A stretch of 64,000 nt of DNA from Spirochaetia bacterium UBA5763 (GTDB lineage Bacteria > Spirochaetota > UBA4802 > UBA5550), in contig DIEX01000032.1 of the NCBI GenBank assembly GCA_002418835.1, forward strand, positions 1 through 64,000, in the 5' to 3' direction. Below, in pieces: positions 25,525-33,992 of this stretch. How positions within the stretch are numbered: the first letter of the stretch is position 1; the number at the start of each line of letters is the position of its first letter. Below the pieces are notes generated by a model, which saw nothing but the letters and a program-made list of their open reading frames with translations, made no database searches and was not told where the DNA came from. The position numbers were made by a program, and so were the translations under genes.

Positions 25525-27441
25525 ATGGATAACAAGAAGAAATATATACTCATAAGCCTATGGTCAGCAACAGCCTTAACAGTTATCTGGTTTTTCGCTG
25601 CGGGTTTAAGTATATATGCATTTTTAACTTTTTTTGTGATGTTAGCCACCTCTTTTATGGCCTGGGGACTTTCAGGAAAAGTCACAGATAATATGAGGAA
25701 GAAGGCAATACACGGAGTGAACGCATTCTGGATTGTCATGGCATTTCTGTTTCTCTTTCCCTTCCCTGTACCCGATAGGCCTGAATACGTGGTTGGAGAA
25801 GTCCACAGATTCAGTGAGCCGAACCATGGCTGGGGAAGAGGTCTTCTCGGGGCTCTGGGACCGAACCTTGTCTATCACGGTCTTGTTTTTACACCGGCTG
25901 AAGAGATAAAGGGGCTTGGGGATTACGGGGCACTACCAACATTTGTAACCACATTTCCTCTAACAAGGGCCCTTTTTGGTGCTACATCCATTACGGATGG
26001 CTTAAGAGATAACGTGCAACATGGTGGAGAACCGACTAAAATTGTACCTTATGCCTGGACAACATGGAAAGGCGCAAGCAGGGAAAACAAAATCGGATGG
26101 AACAAAGGTGACCTCCTGCTTGGTGACGTAGCACAAAAAGTTGGTTATGAAACCGCTAAATATACACCTGAAGAGAACGCCCTCATGATTAAAGAGATAG
26201 GGTTGTGGCTCGGTTCAATGACAGTTGGCATATGCAAAGTTGACCCACGATGGTTTTATTCCCACGATTTTCTTTCAATGGGTACACCTCTTGACCTTAA
26301 AGATGTTAAAGAGATGAAATACGCTATACAGGTCTTCACCGACCAGAACTGGCGACGCGTTCACAATGATCCGGGTCATTCATGGTGGAGTATCACTAAA
26401 AGCGGACAGGCTTACAGCACAAGTGCCTGGATAGCAGTAAGGATGGCCCAGATGCTTCGCGACATGGGTTATAAAGCGAGAGTTGGACACGGCGGTATTA
26501 ACTATGATACTGCTGAATCACCATTCTCAGTATATAACGGACTAGGAGAGTATGGCCGTTTGAGCGACGCGGTTGTTCCTACAGCTGGCGGTTTAAGATT
26601 CAAATCTGCAACAATACTTACAGACTTTCCTCTTGCTCCTGATGAAAACAAACAAGGCCATGGTATTACCAAATTCTGTGAACACTGCGACAGATGTGCA
26701 AGAGCATGCCCTGTTAACGCAATACCACAGGGTGATATGACTGTTGAGAATGGCGTTAAAATGTGGCACGTTGACAAGGATAAATGTGTAAGATTTAGGG
26801 CCGGAAATCTCAACGGTAACTGCTGTAATGAATGTCTCAGGGTTTGTCCATACAACAAACCTGATACGATGTTCCACAGACTCGGAGTTTACATCACACG
26901 TCACTCTCCGATTTCAGCATATCTCTTTGGTAACGTCAATGCTATAGGACTTGAAGATTGGCTCGATTTTGAAACATCTTCATGGGCAGGCAAATATAAC
27001 ATAAACAGACCTGCAAGATGGATACAGGAGGATGAAGGATTCAAAATGAAATTCCCCTATGTAATAGGGAAGTATGTCTTTACAGAAGATGACAGATCAA
27101 CTGCCGAGGAGTGGTCTACAGGAGTGGGAGCACAGATGGGCAAAGTAGGCCTTAAATACAAAGGAGTTGTATGGGGGAAAATTCCCGACAGACTTCTTGA
27201 TAAAAATGGCCGCAACAGGAACGTTCATTGGGATTATAAAGAAGGTGAACTCCCTAAAGGCCTTCCCCTCCCCGGCAAATATATGCCAATTGAGGAAGTC
27301 ACAAAACTTCTGAAATCCGGACAACTCTATACTGGCGGATGGTATAAGAAAAATGACGATGTATACCCGAAAAGATCTGAAAAGTATGAAAAAGGTCTTC
27401 TGAAATATGAAGATGCTGTTAAAATGTGGGAGAAGGAGTAG
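25525..27441 (+). CDS. rdhA: Membrane-integral reductive dehalogenase RdhA (copy 2)
   Basis: A 638-residue protein from the ATG at 25525, with TTGGAGG upstream (an upstream TTG at 25513 lies within the ribosome site). It is closely similar to RdhA1 over its whole length, with the same three N-terminal helices, the same YVVGEVHRFSEPNHGWGR segment, QAYSTSAWIAVRMAQMLRDMGY, GLGEYGR, and Fe-S motifs C385-x2-C388-x2-C391-x3-C395-P plus a second CVRFRAGNLNGNCC...C...CP set. No Tat motif. The main differences are in the loop after the third helix (about 110-170), which could set substrate choice. It is followed by its small partner after three bases. Substrate unknown. Confidence 0.87.
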   Translation: MDNKKKYILISLWSATALTVIWFFAAGLSIYAFLTFFVMLATSFMAWGLSGKVTDNMRKKAIHGVNAFWIVMAFLFLFPFPVPDRPEYVVGEVHRFSEPNHGWGRGLLGALGPNLVYHGLVFTPAEEIKGLGDYGALPTFVTTFPLTRALFGATSITDGLRDNVQHGGEPTKIVPYAWTTWKGASRENKIGWNKGDLLLGDVAQKVGYETAKYTPEENALMIKEIGLWLGSMTVGICKVDPRWFYSHDFLSMGTPLDLKDVKEMKYAIQVFTDQNWRRVHNDPGHSWWSITKSGQAYSTSAWIAVRMAQMLRDMGYKARVGHGGINYDTAESPFSVYNGLGEYGRLSDAVVPTAGGLRFKSATILTDFPLAPDENKQGHGITKFCEHCDRCARACPVNAIPQGDMTVENGVKMWHVDKDKCVRFRAGNLNGNCCNECLRVCPYNKPDTMFHRLGVYITRHSPISAYLFGNVNAIGLEDWLDFETSSWAGKYNINRPARWIQEDEGFKMKFPYVIGKYVFTEDDRSTAEEWSTGVGAQMGKVGLKYKGVVWGKIPDRLLDKNGRNRNVHWDYKEGELPKGLPLPGKYMPIEEVTKLLKSGQLYTGGWYKKNDDVYPKRSEKYEKGLLKYEDAVKMWEKE

Positions 27442-27444
27442 CCT

Positions 27445-27657
27445 ATGAAAGATATAAAACTGACACTCAGCCTGAAATGGTATGAAATTTTGCTGGTTAT
27501 GATCGAGATGGGTTTACTGGCCGCAGGTTCATGGGCTTTAGCTGATTCACTTATGATAGGAAGCCCTGTTGCTGCATGGAGATTCCTGTTACTCTTTATC
27601 ATATGGGCTCTGCCTGGTGCGGCAATTCTTTTCTTTTTCAAACCAGGTCGCGACTAA
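27445..27657 (+). CDS. Small two-helix membrane protein, RdhB-like partner of RdhA2
   Basis: A 70-residue protein with two membrane helices (about 13-32 and 42-64). It starts three bases after the rdhA2 stop with an in-gene ribosome site (GGAG). It shares the pattern LSLKW(Y/H)E, G(S/I)W...D, and FF(F/Y)KP with the protein next to rdhA1. The pairing of this small protein with each long RdhA is strong evidence for a functional complex. Direct similarity to classic RdhB anchors was not established. Confidence 0.72.
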   Translation: MKDIKLTLSLKWYEILLVMIEMGLLAAGSWALADSLMIGSPVAAWRFLLLFIIWALPGAAILFFFKPGRD

Positions 27658-27784
27658 AACGATAATTTTTTCAGTAGAACTGAAACAGGGCTTTGCACAA
27701 CCGCAAAGTCCTGCAAAAAATTACTGAAGACAGGTTGCCGGAAAAACAGCCGGTAACATAATTTCACAATAATATGAGGTCTTT
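27658..27784. other. Spacer between rdhB2 and the outer-membrane protein gene
   Basis: 127 bases without a gene. Two short hairpins are possible: CTTTGC...GCAAAG (about 27693-27708) and TTGCCGG...CCGGTAA (about 27733-27756). They may stabilise or attenuate the message between rdhB2 and the next gene; neither has a T-tract, so they are not clear terminators. Confidence 0.3.
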
Positions 27785-28702
27785 ATGAAAAAAAAGATTC
27801 AGTCCAAATTTACTTACACACTTGTTCTACTTCTGGGACTGGCATCATCCGCATTTGCCGGTGAAACCGGTAACTACGTGAATGGCGTTGAAGGTATAAA
27901 AGCCGCGACACTCCCGGGACCTGGATTTTACTACAAAATGTATAACACATATTACACTGCTGATAGTGTTACTGACAAAGACGGAAAAGATATCTCTGCT
28001 GCCAATCTCGATCTCACCGTATTCGCAAATGTACACAGATTTATTTGGGGCACTGGCGTAAAAGTACTTGGAGCCGACCTTATTGTAGACATGCTCGTAC
28101 CGCTTGTGTATACAGACATCAGTATGAACACCCCTGGCGGAAAGGTTGAAGAGGATTCTTTTGGGGTTGGTGATATATGTTTCGAACCAGCAGCACTTGC
28201 ATGGCATGGAGCAGCATATGATGTGGCAGCAGGAATCGGATTTTTTGCTCCAACAGGTGAATATGACAAAACAGATCCATCATCTGCCGGAAAGGATATG
28301 TGGGCAATGATGCTTACACTCGGCGGTACTCTGTACTTCGATACCGAGAAGACATGGACAGCATCAATCCTTGCAAGATATGAAACTCACACTGAGAAGA
28401 GTGATTTAGAGATCAAGCCTGGTGATGAAATTCACTTCGAATGGGGTGTAGGCAAAACCGTTATGAAGATCATCGACCTGGGAGTATCAGGATACTGCAC
28501 ATGGCAGATAACTGATGATAGCGGTGACGGAGTGACATACGACAAAAGTGTACACGACAGGGTATTTGCTGTTGGCCCTGAGATTGATGTTTTCATTCCC
28601 CAGATTATGGCCGCTGTTTCACTTAGAGCACAAAAAGAGTTCGGAGCAGTTGACAGAGCTGAAGGTTACGTTTCAACTCTTGCACTGACTAAAATTTTCT
28701 AA
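27785..28702 (+). CDS. Outer-membrane protein of the Phenol_MetA_deg/SphA-like family
   Basis: A 305-residue exported protein: signal peptide 1-25 ending SAFAG, then a barrel-like sequence that opens YVNGVEGIKAATLPGPGFYYKMYNTYY, a pattern typical of the MetA-pathway phenol-degradation outer-membrane family. It ends in IF, as barrels often do. It follows rdhA2 and its partner after 128 bases. In the copy 1 locus the same place is taken by a different barrel family. It may let a hydrophobic electron acceptor cross the outer membrane; this is inference. Confidence 0.75.
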   Translation: MKKKIQSKFTYTLVLLLGLASSAFAGETGNYVNGVEGIKAATLPGPGFYYKMYNTYYTADSVTDKDGKDISAANLDLTVFANVHRFIWGTGVKVLGADLIVDMLVPLVYTDISMNTPGGKVEEDSFGVGDICFEPAALAWHGAAYDVAAGIGFFAPTGEYDKTDPSSAGKDMWAMMLTLGGTLYFDTEKTWTASILARYETHTEKSDLEIKPGDEIHFEWGVGKTVMKIIDLGVSGYCTWQITDDSGDGVTYDKSVHDRVFAVGPEIDVFIPQIMAAVSLRAQKEFGAVDRAEGYVSTLALTKIF

Positions 28703-28719
28703 AAATTTATACTGAAATT

Positions 28720-28762
28720 ATAAATTCCTGCCGGATCTTCATCGTATTCAGCAGGAATTTAT
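28720..28762. terminator. Bidirectional terminator between convergent genes
   Basis: Perfect 12-base arms ATAAATTCCTGC (28720-28731) and GCAGGAATTTAT (28751-28762) with A/T flanks, midway between the convergent stops at 28702 and 28766. Confidence 0.7.
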
Positions 28763-28765
28763 ATA

Positions 28766-29404
28766 TCATAAATTTTGGAAGCTGTAATCTATAGTTACAA
28801 AAAAAGTTATACTCTCATCTTGATCAGCTATATCAGCAGGAAACGGCGGGAATGGTGAAGAGTGTGAAACTGTAATAATACCCGCCCTGTTTAATATATC
28901 GTGAGCACACCCTCGTATCACTTCAGGACTGCTGCCCAGTATCCCATTTTTAAAAACTGTAAATTTTAATGTGACACGCCCCTCAAGGCCCATCCGCTTT
29001 GCATACTCAGGATAGTATTTCATCCTGTGAATCCGTTTCAACACTTCAGACTCGTAGCTTTTCTTCTCAATGCTATCAGTATCAGATAATGATGCGGCCT
29101 GTTCTAACACATCTGCGGAAGAATTATTTCTACCATCAGTTCCGGTCAGCAGGGATTCACTGTGATCTCTTGATGATCTTTCTGATGGTTGTTCCTTATT
29201 TATATTATCGGAGAAAGCCTGAAGATTTATTAATGTAAATTTAGCCTTAACAGATTCAAGATGAACCTGTTCCGGAGAATACCATGCGCATCCCCGGAAT
29301 AGTAGAATAAATACATGTATAAAAATAGAACTAAAAAACGCCACCAGAAAAACAGCACCCGGTTTTTCATTGAGAGAGCAATACTTTGCTCTCAGCCTAT
29401 TCAT
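28766..29404 (-). CDS. tonB: TonB energy-transducing protein
   Basis: A 212-residue protein with one N-terminal membrane helix (about 20-37), an unstructured Ser/Asp/Glu-rich periplasmic spacer that is poor in proline, and a C-terminal TonB fold (SYESEVLKRIHRMKYYPEYAKRMGLEGRVTLKFTVFKNG...). The ATG at 29404 overlaps the exbD stop; a GTG at 29422 is an alternative. It transmits proton-motive force to the TonB-dependent receptor encoded just upstream. Confidence 0.85.
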   Translation of the reverse strand: MNRLRAKYCSLNEKPGAVFLVAFFSSIFIHVFILLFRGCAWYSPEQVHLESVKAKFTLINLQAFSDNINKEQPSERSSRDHSESLLTGTDGRNNSSADVLEQAASLSDTDSIEKKSYESEVLKRIHRMKYYPEYAKRMGLEGRVTLKFTVFKNGILGSSPEVIRGCAHDILNRAGIITVSHSSPFPPFPADIADQDESITFFVTIDYSFQNL

Positions 29405-29807
29405 GAGCGATGCTGATTTCACCTGCGCCTGAACTCTTTATAACGTCAACTATTTTAACGAAAGTTCTGTATGGAATAGACCCATCTCCATAAAATACCA
29501 CTCTTTTTTTTCCCCCATTTAAACCCTCGCCAAGCCTTGAGTATATCATACCGTCAAGCTTACCTATTTCTACAGCCTCTTTATCAACATAAACCGTGCT
29601 GTTATGATCAACTGATATAATGATATCACCTTTCTCCATCTTCTCTCTTCCTGAAACATCAGGGAGCTGGAGGGATATTCCCGGTTTTATAAAACCCGCA
29701 GCAATAACAAGAAAAATAATCATATTGAAAAGCACATCTATAAGCGGTGTCAAATTCAACTCAATCCCTTTCCTGGATTCTCTCTTTATAAATCTCACAG
29801 TTTTCAC
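29397..29807 (-). CDS. exbD: ExbD biopolymer transport protein
   Basis: A 136-residue protein with ELNLTPLIDVLFNMIIFLVIAAGF, the ExbD/TolR transmembrane helix with its proton-relay Asp, and a periplasmic domain ending before TonB. Its start overlaps the exbB stop by four bases and its end overlaps tonB, so the three genes are translationally coupled. Confidence 0.9.
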   Translation of the reverse strand: MKTVRFIKRESRKGIELNLTPLIDVLFNMIIFLVIAAGFIKPGISLQLPDVSGREKMEKGDIIISVDHNSTVYVDKEAVEIGKLDGMIYSRLGEGLNGGKKRVVFYGDGSIPYRTFVKIVDVIKSSGAGEISIAHE

Positions 29808-30514
29808 CCCTCTCTACTTTCAGCAATAGATGGTGTTGTGACTCGGGAACATCGGTTCTTCTCATCGCCCGAATGAGATCCGGCAGCGGTTTTCCCGAAA
29901 CGGCTAACGCATCCCCCTCCGAAAATTAAATTAAGCATTGAGACCATCTCTTCAATATCAGCAATCCTCGAATCAACAAGATTCTGAAATAAGTGGTGAA
30001 CAGCAGCTGTAGGTATGGCCACAATAAGCCCAAAAGCTGTGGTGAGGAGAGCAATCCATATACCACCCGCAAGAGCACTGACATCCGGCTGCCCCCCTGC
30101 TGTAGAAAGTCCCTGAAATGTGACGATCATCCCAAGTACGGTGCCGAGAAGGCCGAGGAGTGGGGATAGTACAACAATTGCTGACAAGGAGGAGAGGTGC
30201 CTTTCGAGCTTTCTCATCTCCTGCACAGCCGTGAGATGCACACTCTCTTCAAGAATCTCAACAGGCCGATCTGAGTTCTCAACATATGCAGTAGCGACTT
30301 TCCAGTAAATACCGGCACATGCTTTTCCCGATACTAACACTGCTTTAATCTCATCCATTTCTGCTGCTTCAATTATGAGCTGGAAAGCAGGATCTTGCCT
30401 GGATGAAGTGGATATATAGAATATTACCCTCTCTATCATTATTGCAAGAGCGGTTATCGATATGAGCAGGATAGGATACATAACCCATCCCCCTTTATTA
30501 AGCAATTCAAACAT
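29804..30514 (-). CDS. exbB: ExbB/MotA-TolQ-type proton channel
   Basis: A 236-residue protein with three helices and the family signature LLGLLGTVLGMIVTFQGLS...SALAGGIWIALLTTAFGLIVAIPTAAVHHLF. With ExbD and TonB it energises outer-membrane uptake. It lies 150 bases downstream of the btuB-like receptor gene, behind a terminator, so it probably has its own promoter. Confidence 0.9.
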   Translation of the reverse strand: MFELLNKGGWVMYPILLISITALAIMIERVIFYISTSSRQDPAFQLIIEAAEMDEIKAVLVSGKACAGIYWKVATAYVENSDRPVEILEESVHLTAVQEMRKLERHLSSLSAIVVLSPLLGLLGTVLGMIVTFQGLSTAGGQPDVSALAGGIWIALLTTAFGLIVAIPTAAVHHLFQNLVDSRIADIEEMVSMLNLIFGGGCVSRFGKTAAGSHSGDEKNRCSRVTTPSIAESREG

Positions 30515-30556
30515 GGATTCCCTCCTGACTGTGTATCATATATATTCTGACCTGCT

Positions 30557-30601
30557 TAAAAAAGAAGGATTATCCCGCTCGGGTTGAGCGGAATAATCCT
30601 T
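30557..30601 (-). terminator. Rho-independent terminator after the btuB-like gene
   Basis: Arms AAGGATTATCCCGCTC (30565-30580) and GAGCGGAATAATCCTT (30586-30601) form a long, nearly perfect hairpin on the minus strand followed by a TTCTTTTTT tract. Confidence 0.8.
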
Positions 30602-30667
30602 TGAGTAAGAATTTTTATTTGCCGGTTCCATAATAACTGAACTTCTGATATGATACACTATTGATCT

Positions 30668-32593
30668 TTACTGTATTATACCTTCAATACCGGCATAAAA
30701 TGCTCTCTCCGGCATTGCGTAGCCATTAACCTCCTGGTACTTTTTATCACCAGCGTTCTCAACTCTGCCATAAACCTGGATGTTTTCATTCATCCAGTAT
30801 GAAAGCTTAATATCTATTGTGTAATAATCATCGAGTTTCGCTGTCGCAGGATATGTGGTGTAATCATAACGGGTGCCCACATAGTTATAGATCAGGTTAA
30901 AATTCGCCCCTTCGATGAATGCCCAGTTGACTATGGCGCTGCCTTTATGCTTCGGCCTTCTGAGGAGATCCGCTCCTGTAGCTTTATTCTCTGTATCAGT
31001 GTATGTGTAAGTCCCTGTTACATCAAGGTTCACGGGGAGCCTGAATATCATGTAGCCCTCATATCCCGATGTTTCATATTCACCTGTGTTCTCAAACTTG
31101 AAAGTTGTAAAATTGTAGTCTATCTGGTCGTTATATTTGTTATTAAAATAAGTGGCTCCGAATACAACTTTATCTGACAGGACAGGCTGTTCGAATCCCG
31201 CTTCATAATGTTTTCCCTTCTCGGGATCGAGCTCAAGATTCCCGGAGTAACTGTCATAAAGCTGATAAAGAGATGGGGCTTTAAATGATGTTCCATAGCT
31301 CCCTTTAAGCCTTGTCTCTGTAAATGGAAGAATTACCGAGGCCGTTGTATTCCATGTGGTATTACCTCCGAATTCATCGTGATCATCATATCGAACCCCC
31401 ATTGTGTGAAAGATTCGTTTCATCAGCTTTAAATGATTATGAGCAAAAATACTTTGAGTTGTGGCAGACTTTCCAAATGAATTTGAAGACCATGCCGAAT
31501 CATAATATACGCTAGATCCCTCCTCCATGTAGAAGTTGTAACCTGCGCTTAATGTATCTATATTTCTTATATTAAAATCATGTTTCCACTCAGCCTGGTT
31601 CACATTACTTTTAAAAAAGGTATGATTATACTCGGTTGTATCAGCAGAGTCAGCCCTGTCCTCATCAGATCTTGATATTGTACTTTTACCATACTCAATC
31701 TTATGGGACCACCAGTCGAACAGTTGCTGAGAAAATATATTATTGAATGACACAGTCTCATAATCTCCACTCTTATTTGGATCATCCTCTTCCAGATTAT
31801 CATCGTATCCGTATTTTGAAGACTGATAATACACGCTGAATGTGTAATCCGATTTCAAGGGGAGGAGGATGTTGAATTTTGACGCGATAGTAGTATTTTC
31901 AAAACTGTCCTTCTCGTAATCACTGTTCTTCTTCGTTGAAGAGCTCCCCTTTGATTTATTCTCAGCCTTGGATATGCCATCTGAATCCTGTCTCGATACT
32001 GCCAGGCTGTAGCTGGCCAGATCATTGCCGCCGGATAAGGTGAGCCCCTCCCTGAATGTCCCGAATGAACCTGCCTCGAAGTTTGCTATCACAGATGGCT
32101 TCCCCTCCCCCTTTTTTGTAATAATGTTTATTACAGCCTGTGCATCTGAACCATAAAGAGAGCTCTGGGGAGTCTTGACAACCTCGATCCTCTCAACATT
32201 GTCTGTAGTAAGAAAAGCGAGATTTACTCCCCTTGTTGTATTCATAGGATCATTGATCCGTACACCGTCAATGAGAACCAGGACATTCCCTGAATTTCCA
32301 CCCCGCACGAAGATACCGGCCTGACCTCCGAAAGCCCCCCCCCTGCTTACAGTAACACCGGGGATATCCCTCAAGATATCAACAACCTGTTTCTTCCCCT
32401 TCTTTTCAATCTCTCCGGATGTTATTACAGTAACACTACTCCCTGTTTCATTCAGGGGCACTTCTGTCTTTGTAGCTGTAACAACAACTTTCCCGAGATC
32501 GCTACTGTTATTTCCGCTCTGCGCTGCCAGCACATTCAGTGAAAGGGCAACACAAACGGAGACTGACATTAGATGAAAAACAGCTTTTTTCAT
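30668..32593 (-). CDS. btuB: TonB-dependent corrinoid receptor (BtuB-like)
   Basis: A 641-residue exported receptor. Signal peptide about 1-23, TonB-box region (GKVVVTATKTEVPL), plug domain with DILRDIPGVTVSRGG, IFVRGGNSGNVLVLIDGVRIND and ERIEVVKTPQSSLYGSDAQAVINIITKK, then a barrel of about 480 residues. Its leader holds a cobalamin riboswitch, which indicates the ligand is cobalamin or another corrinoid. RdhA enzymes need a corrinoid, so uptake fits the neighbouring genes. exbB, exbD and tonB follow. It could instead take up a related tetrapyrrole. Confidence 0.85.
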   Translation of the reverse strand: MKKAVFHLMSVSVCVALSLNVLAAQSGNNSSDLGKVVVTATKTEVPLNETGSSVTVITSGEIEKKGKKQVVDILRDIPGVTVSRGGAFGGQAGIFVRGGNSGNVLVLIDGVRINDPMNTTRGVNLAFLTTDNVERIEVVKTPQSSLYGSDAQAVINIITKKGEGKPSVIANFEAGSFGTFREGLTLSGGNDLASYSLAVSRQDSDGISKAENKSKGSSSTKKNSDYEKDSFENTTIASKFNILLPLKSDYTFSVYYQSSKYGYDDNLEEDDPNKSGDYETVSFNNIFSQQLFDWWSHKIEYGKSTISRSDEDRADSADTTEYNHTFFKSNVNQAEWKHDFNIRNIDTLSAGYNFYMEEGSSVYYDSAWSSNSFGKSATTQSIFAHNHLKLMKRIFHTMGVRYDDHDEFGGNTTWNTTASVILPFTETRLKGSYGTSFKAPSLYQLYDSYSGNLELDPEKGKHYEAGFEQPVLSDKVVFGATYFNNKYNDQIDYNFTTFKFENTGEYETSGYEGYMIFRLPVNLDVTGTYTYTDTENKATGADLLRRPKHKGSAIVNWAFIEGANFNLIYNYVGTRYDYTTYPATAKLDDYYTIDIKLSYWMNENIQVYGRVENAGDKKYQEVNGYAMPERAFYAGIEGIIQ

Positions 32594-32618
32594 TTAAAAC
32601 TCCTCCTTTTTTTGAAAT

Positions 32619-32650
32619 AAAAAATCCCCGAGCCTTAATGCTCCGGGGAT
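32619..32650 (-). terminator. Terminator hairpin of the riboswitch expression platform
   Basis: Minus-strand CCCCGGAGC, ATTAAG-type loop, GCTCGGGG, then ATTTTTTA, placed between the riboswitch and the receptor start codon. It indicates control by premature transcription termination. Confidence 0.75.
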
Positions 32651-32689
32651 ATCCCTTTTTCTCTCCGCCGAATATGCCATATTACCCAT

Positions 32690-32862
32690 CTCCGTTGTAA
32701 ATGGCTGAAAGATCACAATCAGGTATTCTGGCTTCCGGATCACTCTACTGATCGCACCTTCCCGCAGGATATGCAGTGGCATTACGCGATGTTCGTCACC
32801 GGTTACAGCGGCGGGTCCGCTCCCGATTTTAACGGGATTCCCTCATCTTAAAAAGATGCCTC
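32690..32862 (-). promoter_or_regulatory. Cobalamin riboswitch
   Basis: The minus strand shows the class signatures in order: GATGAGGGAATCCCG, GACCCGCCGCTGTAACCGG, the J6/3 core GCCACTG (32774-32780), GGGAAGG, and a B12-box-like segment GGAAGCCAGAATACC. It precedes the btuB-like gene and a terminator hairpin. High corrinoid would switch the receptor off. Exact ends are approximate. Confidence 0.85.
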
Positions 32863-32869
32863 TGTTTAA

Positions 32870-33146
32870 AGAGAAATTGTAACCAATATTCATATCAAAG
32901 AGCAGATTGGCCATTGCATGCTTTTTATGACCATTATAATGCTTGTTTTCATAAAAACCCTTTCTGTATCAGCACAGAACTGTTCAACACTTCAAAACAA
33001 GCAATCATATACACATTTAATATCATATTGGATTAATTTATTCTTCCTGTTTATAAATCAGGAATTATGGAAAAACTCTGAATAGTAATTATTTAAATCC
33101 GTAAAATACAGACTACGAAGAAGTAAGCGAAAGATTAGTATACAAT
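32870..33146. promoter_or_regulatory. Promoter region upstream of the riboswitch, with operator-like site
   Basis: About 280 bases without a gene. TAAATCAGGAATTA at 33054-33067 matches exactly the reverse complement of 15567-15580 in the regulator promoter, and the 11-mer CTTCCTGTTTA at 33043-33053 matches 7593-7603 upstream of rdhA1. The receptor may be in the same regulon as the RDases. Confidence 0.45.
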
Positions 33147-33191
33147 AAAAAACCCGTTCATCATCTCCTCGCGGGGGAGACAACAAACGGG
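33147..33191 (-). terminator. Rho-independent terminator after the 33251-33865 gene
   Basis: Minus-strand hairpin with CCCGTT and AACGGG ends plus an inner CTCC/GGAG pairing, followed by TTTTTT. Confidence 0.75.
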
Positions 33192-33250
33192 CCCTGTGAC
33201 TTAAAGATTTGTGGAGTCAAAGAGACATGTCAGGTTAACCCTTTACTTCA

Positions 33251-33865
33251 TTAATGCACTGTAACCCTGTTACCAATTGATTCGGTCATTCTTATTGCCT
33301 CATCAATCGGCCGGTCAGTAAAAACACAGTACACAAAGTAATCCGTGCCGCTTTCAAGCCCCCCTATTGTTACCGGCTGAATCTGAAAAGGGAGGTTTTT
33401 CCTGATATCAAGAACTGCACCACCTCTCCCGTTTTCAAGCCTGTGAAGAGCAACGGTCAGATAAACTTCTGCTCCTGGTGAATCGAAGCTGATTGAAATT
33501 TCCCCTGCCCCTGAAGACTGGACAGTACAATTACTTACCCCTTCAAGCCCGTTGTTACATGTAATTTTATAGGGTACTCCGTTTCTCTGGTTTTTGACAT
33601 TTGTCCCTATAAACATATTGTACTCTGTGGCGTTTTTGCCGGCTGATGCTGTTTTCCAGCTTGACTTCATCTTTGGATGAAGCTGTTTCCACACAGACAC
33701 TGTAACACTGAAAGCCCGCTGTATCTCAACCTGGAGTTCAGAAGGTTTGCGGCTGTCACCGTTATACTTCTTGATAATGTTTTTACCTTTCCAGGTTGTG
33801 TAGACAAAATTGCCCACTCTGTTTCTAATTCTGTCAACTACCGGGTCGTAATTAATTTCTCCCAT
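33251..33865 (-). CDS. DUF6266-like protein of unknown function
   Basis: A 204-residue protein. The first 100 residues (GNFVYTTWKGKNIIKKY, then a long helical LQVEIQRAFSVTVSVWKQLHPKMKSSWKTASAG, then NMFIGTNV) have the layout of DUF6266-type proteins: a WKG motif near the start and a helix with aligned tryptophans. The C-terminal part is a strand-rich domain (VSNCTVQSSGAGEISISFDSPG...) that could be a fibronectin-type fold. No signal peptide is seen. A good ribosome site (AGGAGG) precedes the ATG at 33865. Function unknown. Confidence 0.5.
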   Translation of the reverse strand: MGEINYDPVVDRIRNRVGNFVYTTWKGKNIIKKYNGDSRKPSELQVEIQRAFSVTVSVWKQLHPKMKSSWKTASAGKNATEYNMFIGTNVKNQRNGVPYKITCNNGLEGVSNCTVQSSGAGEISISFDSPGAEVYLTVALHRLENGRGGAVLDIRKNLPFQIQPVTIGGLESGTDYFVYCVFTDRPIDEAIRMTESIGNRVTVH

Positions 33866-33992
33866 TTCTCTTCCTCCTGCATTAATGTTTTTAAAGGTCC
33901 TTTATATTTATATCACGTGATACTACTAATACGACTGCCGGTTAAAATATTAAAAAATTTTTTTTATTTTTATCATTTTTTTTGAAATTTTT

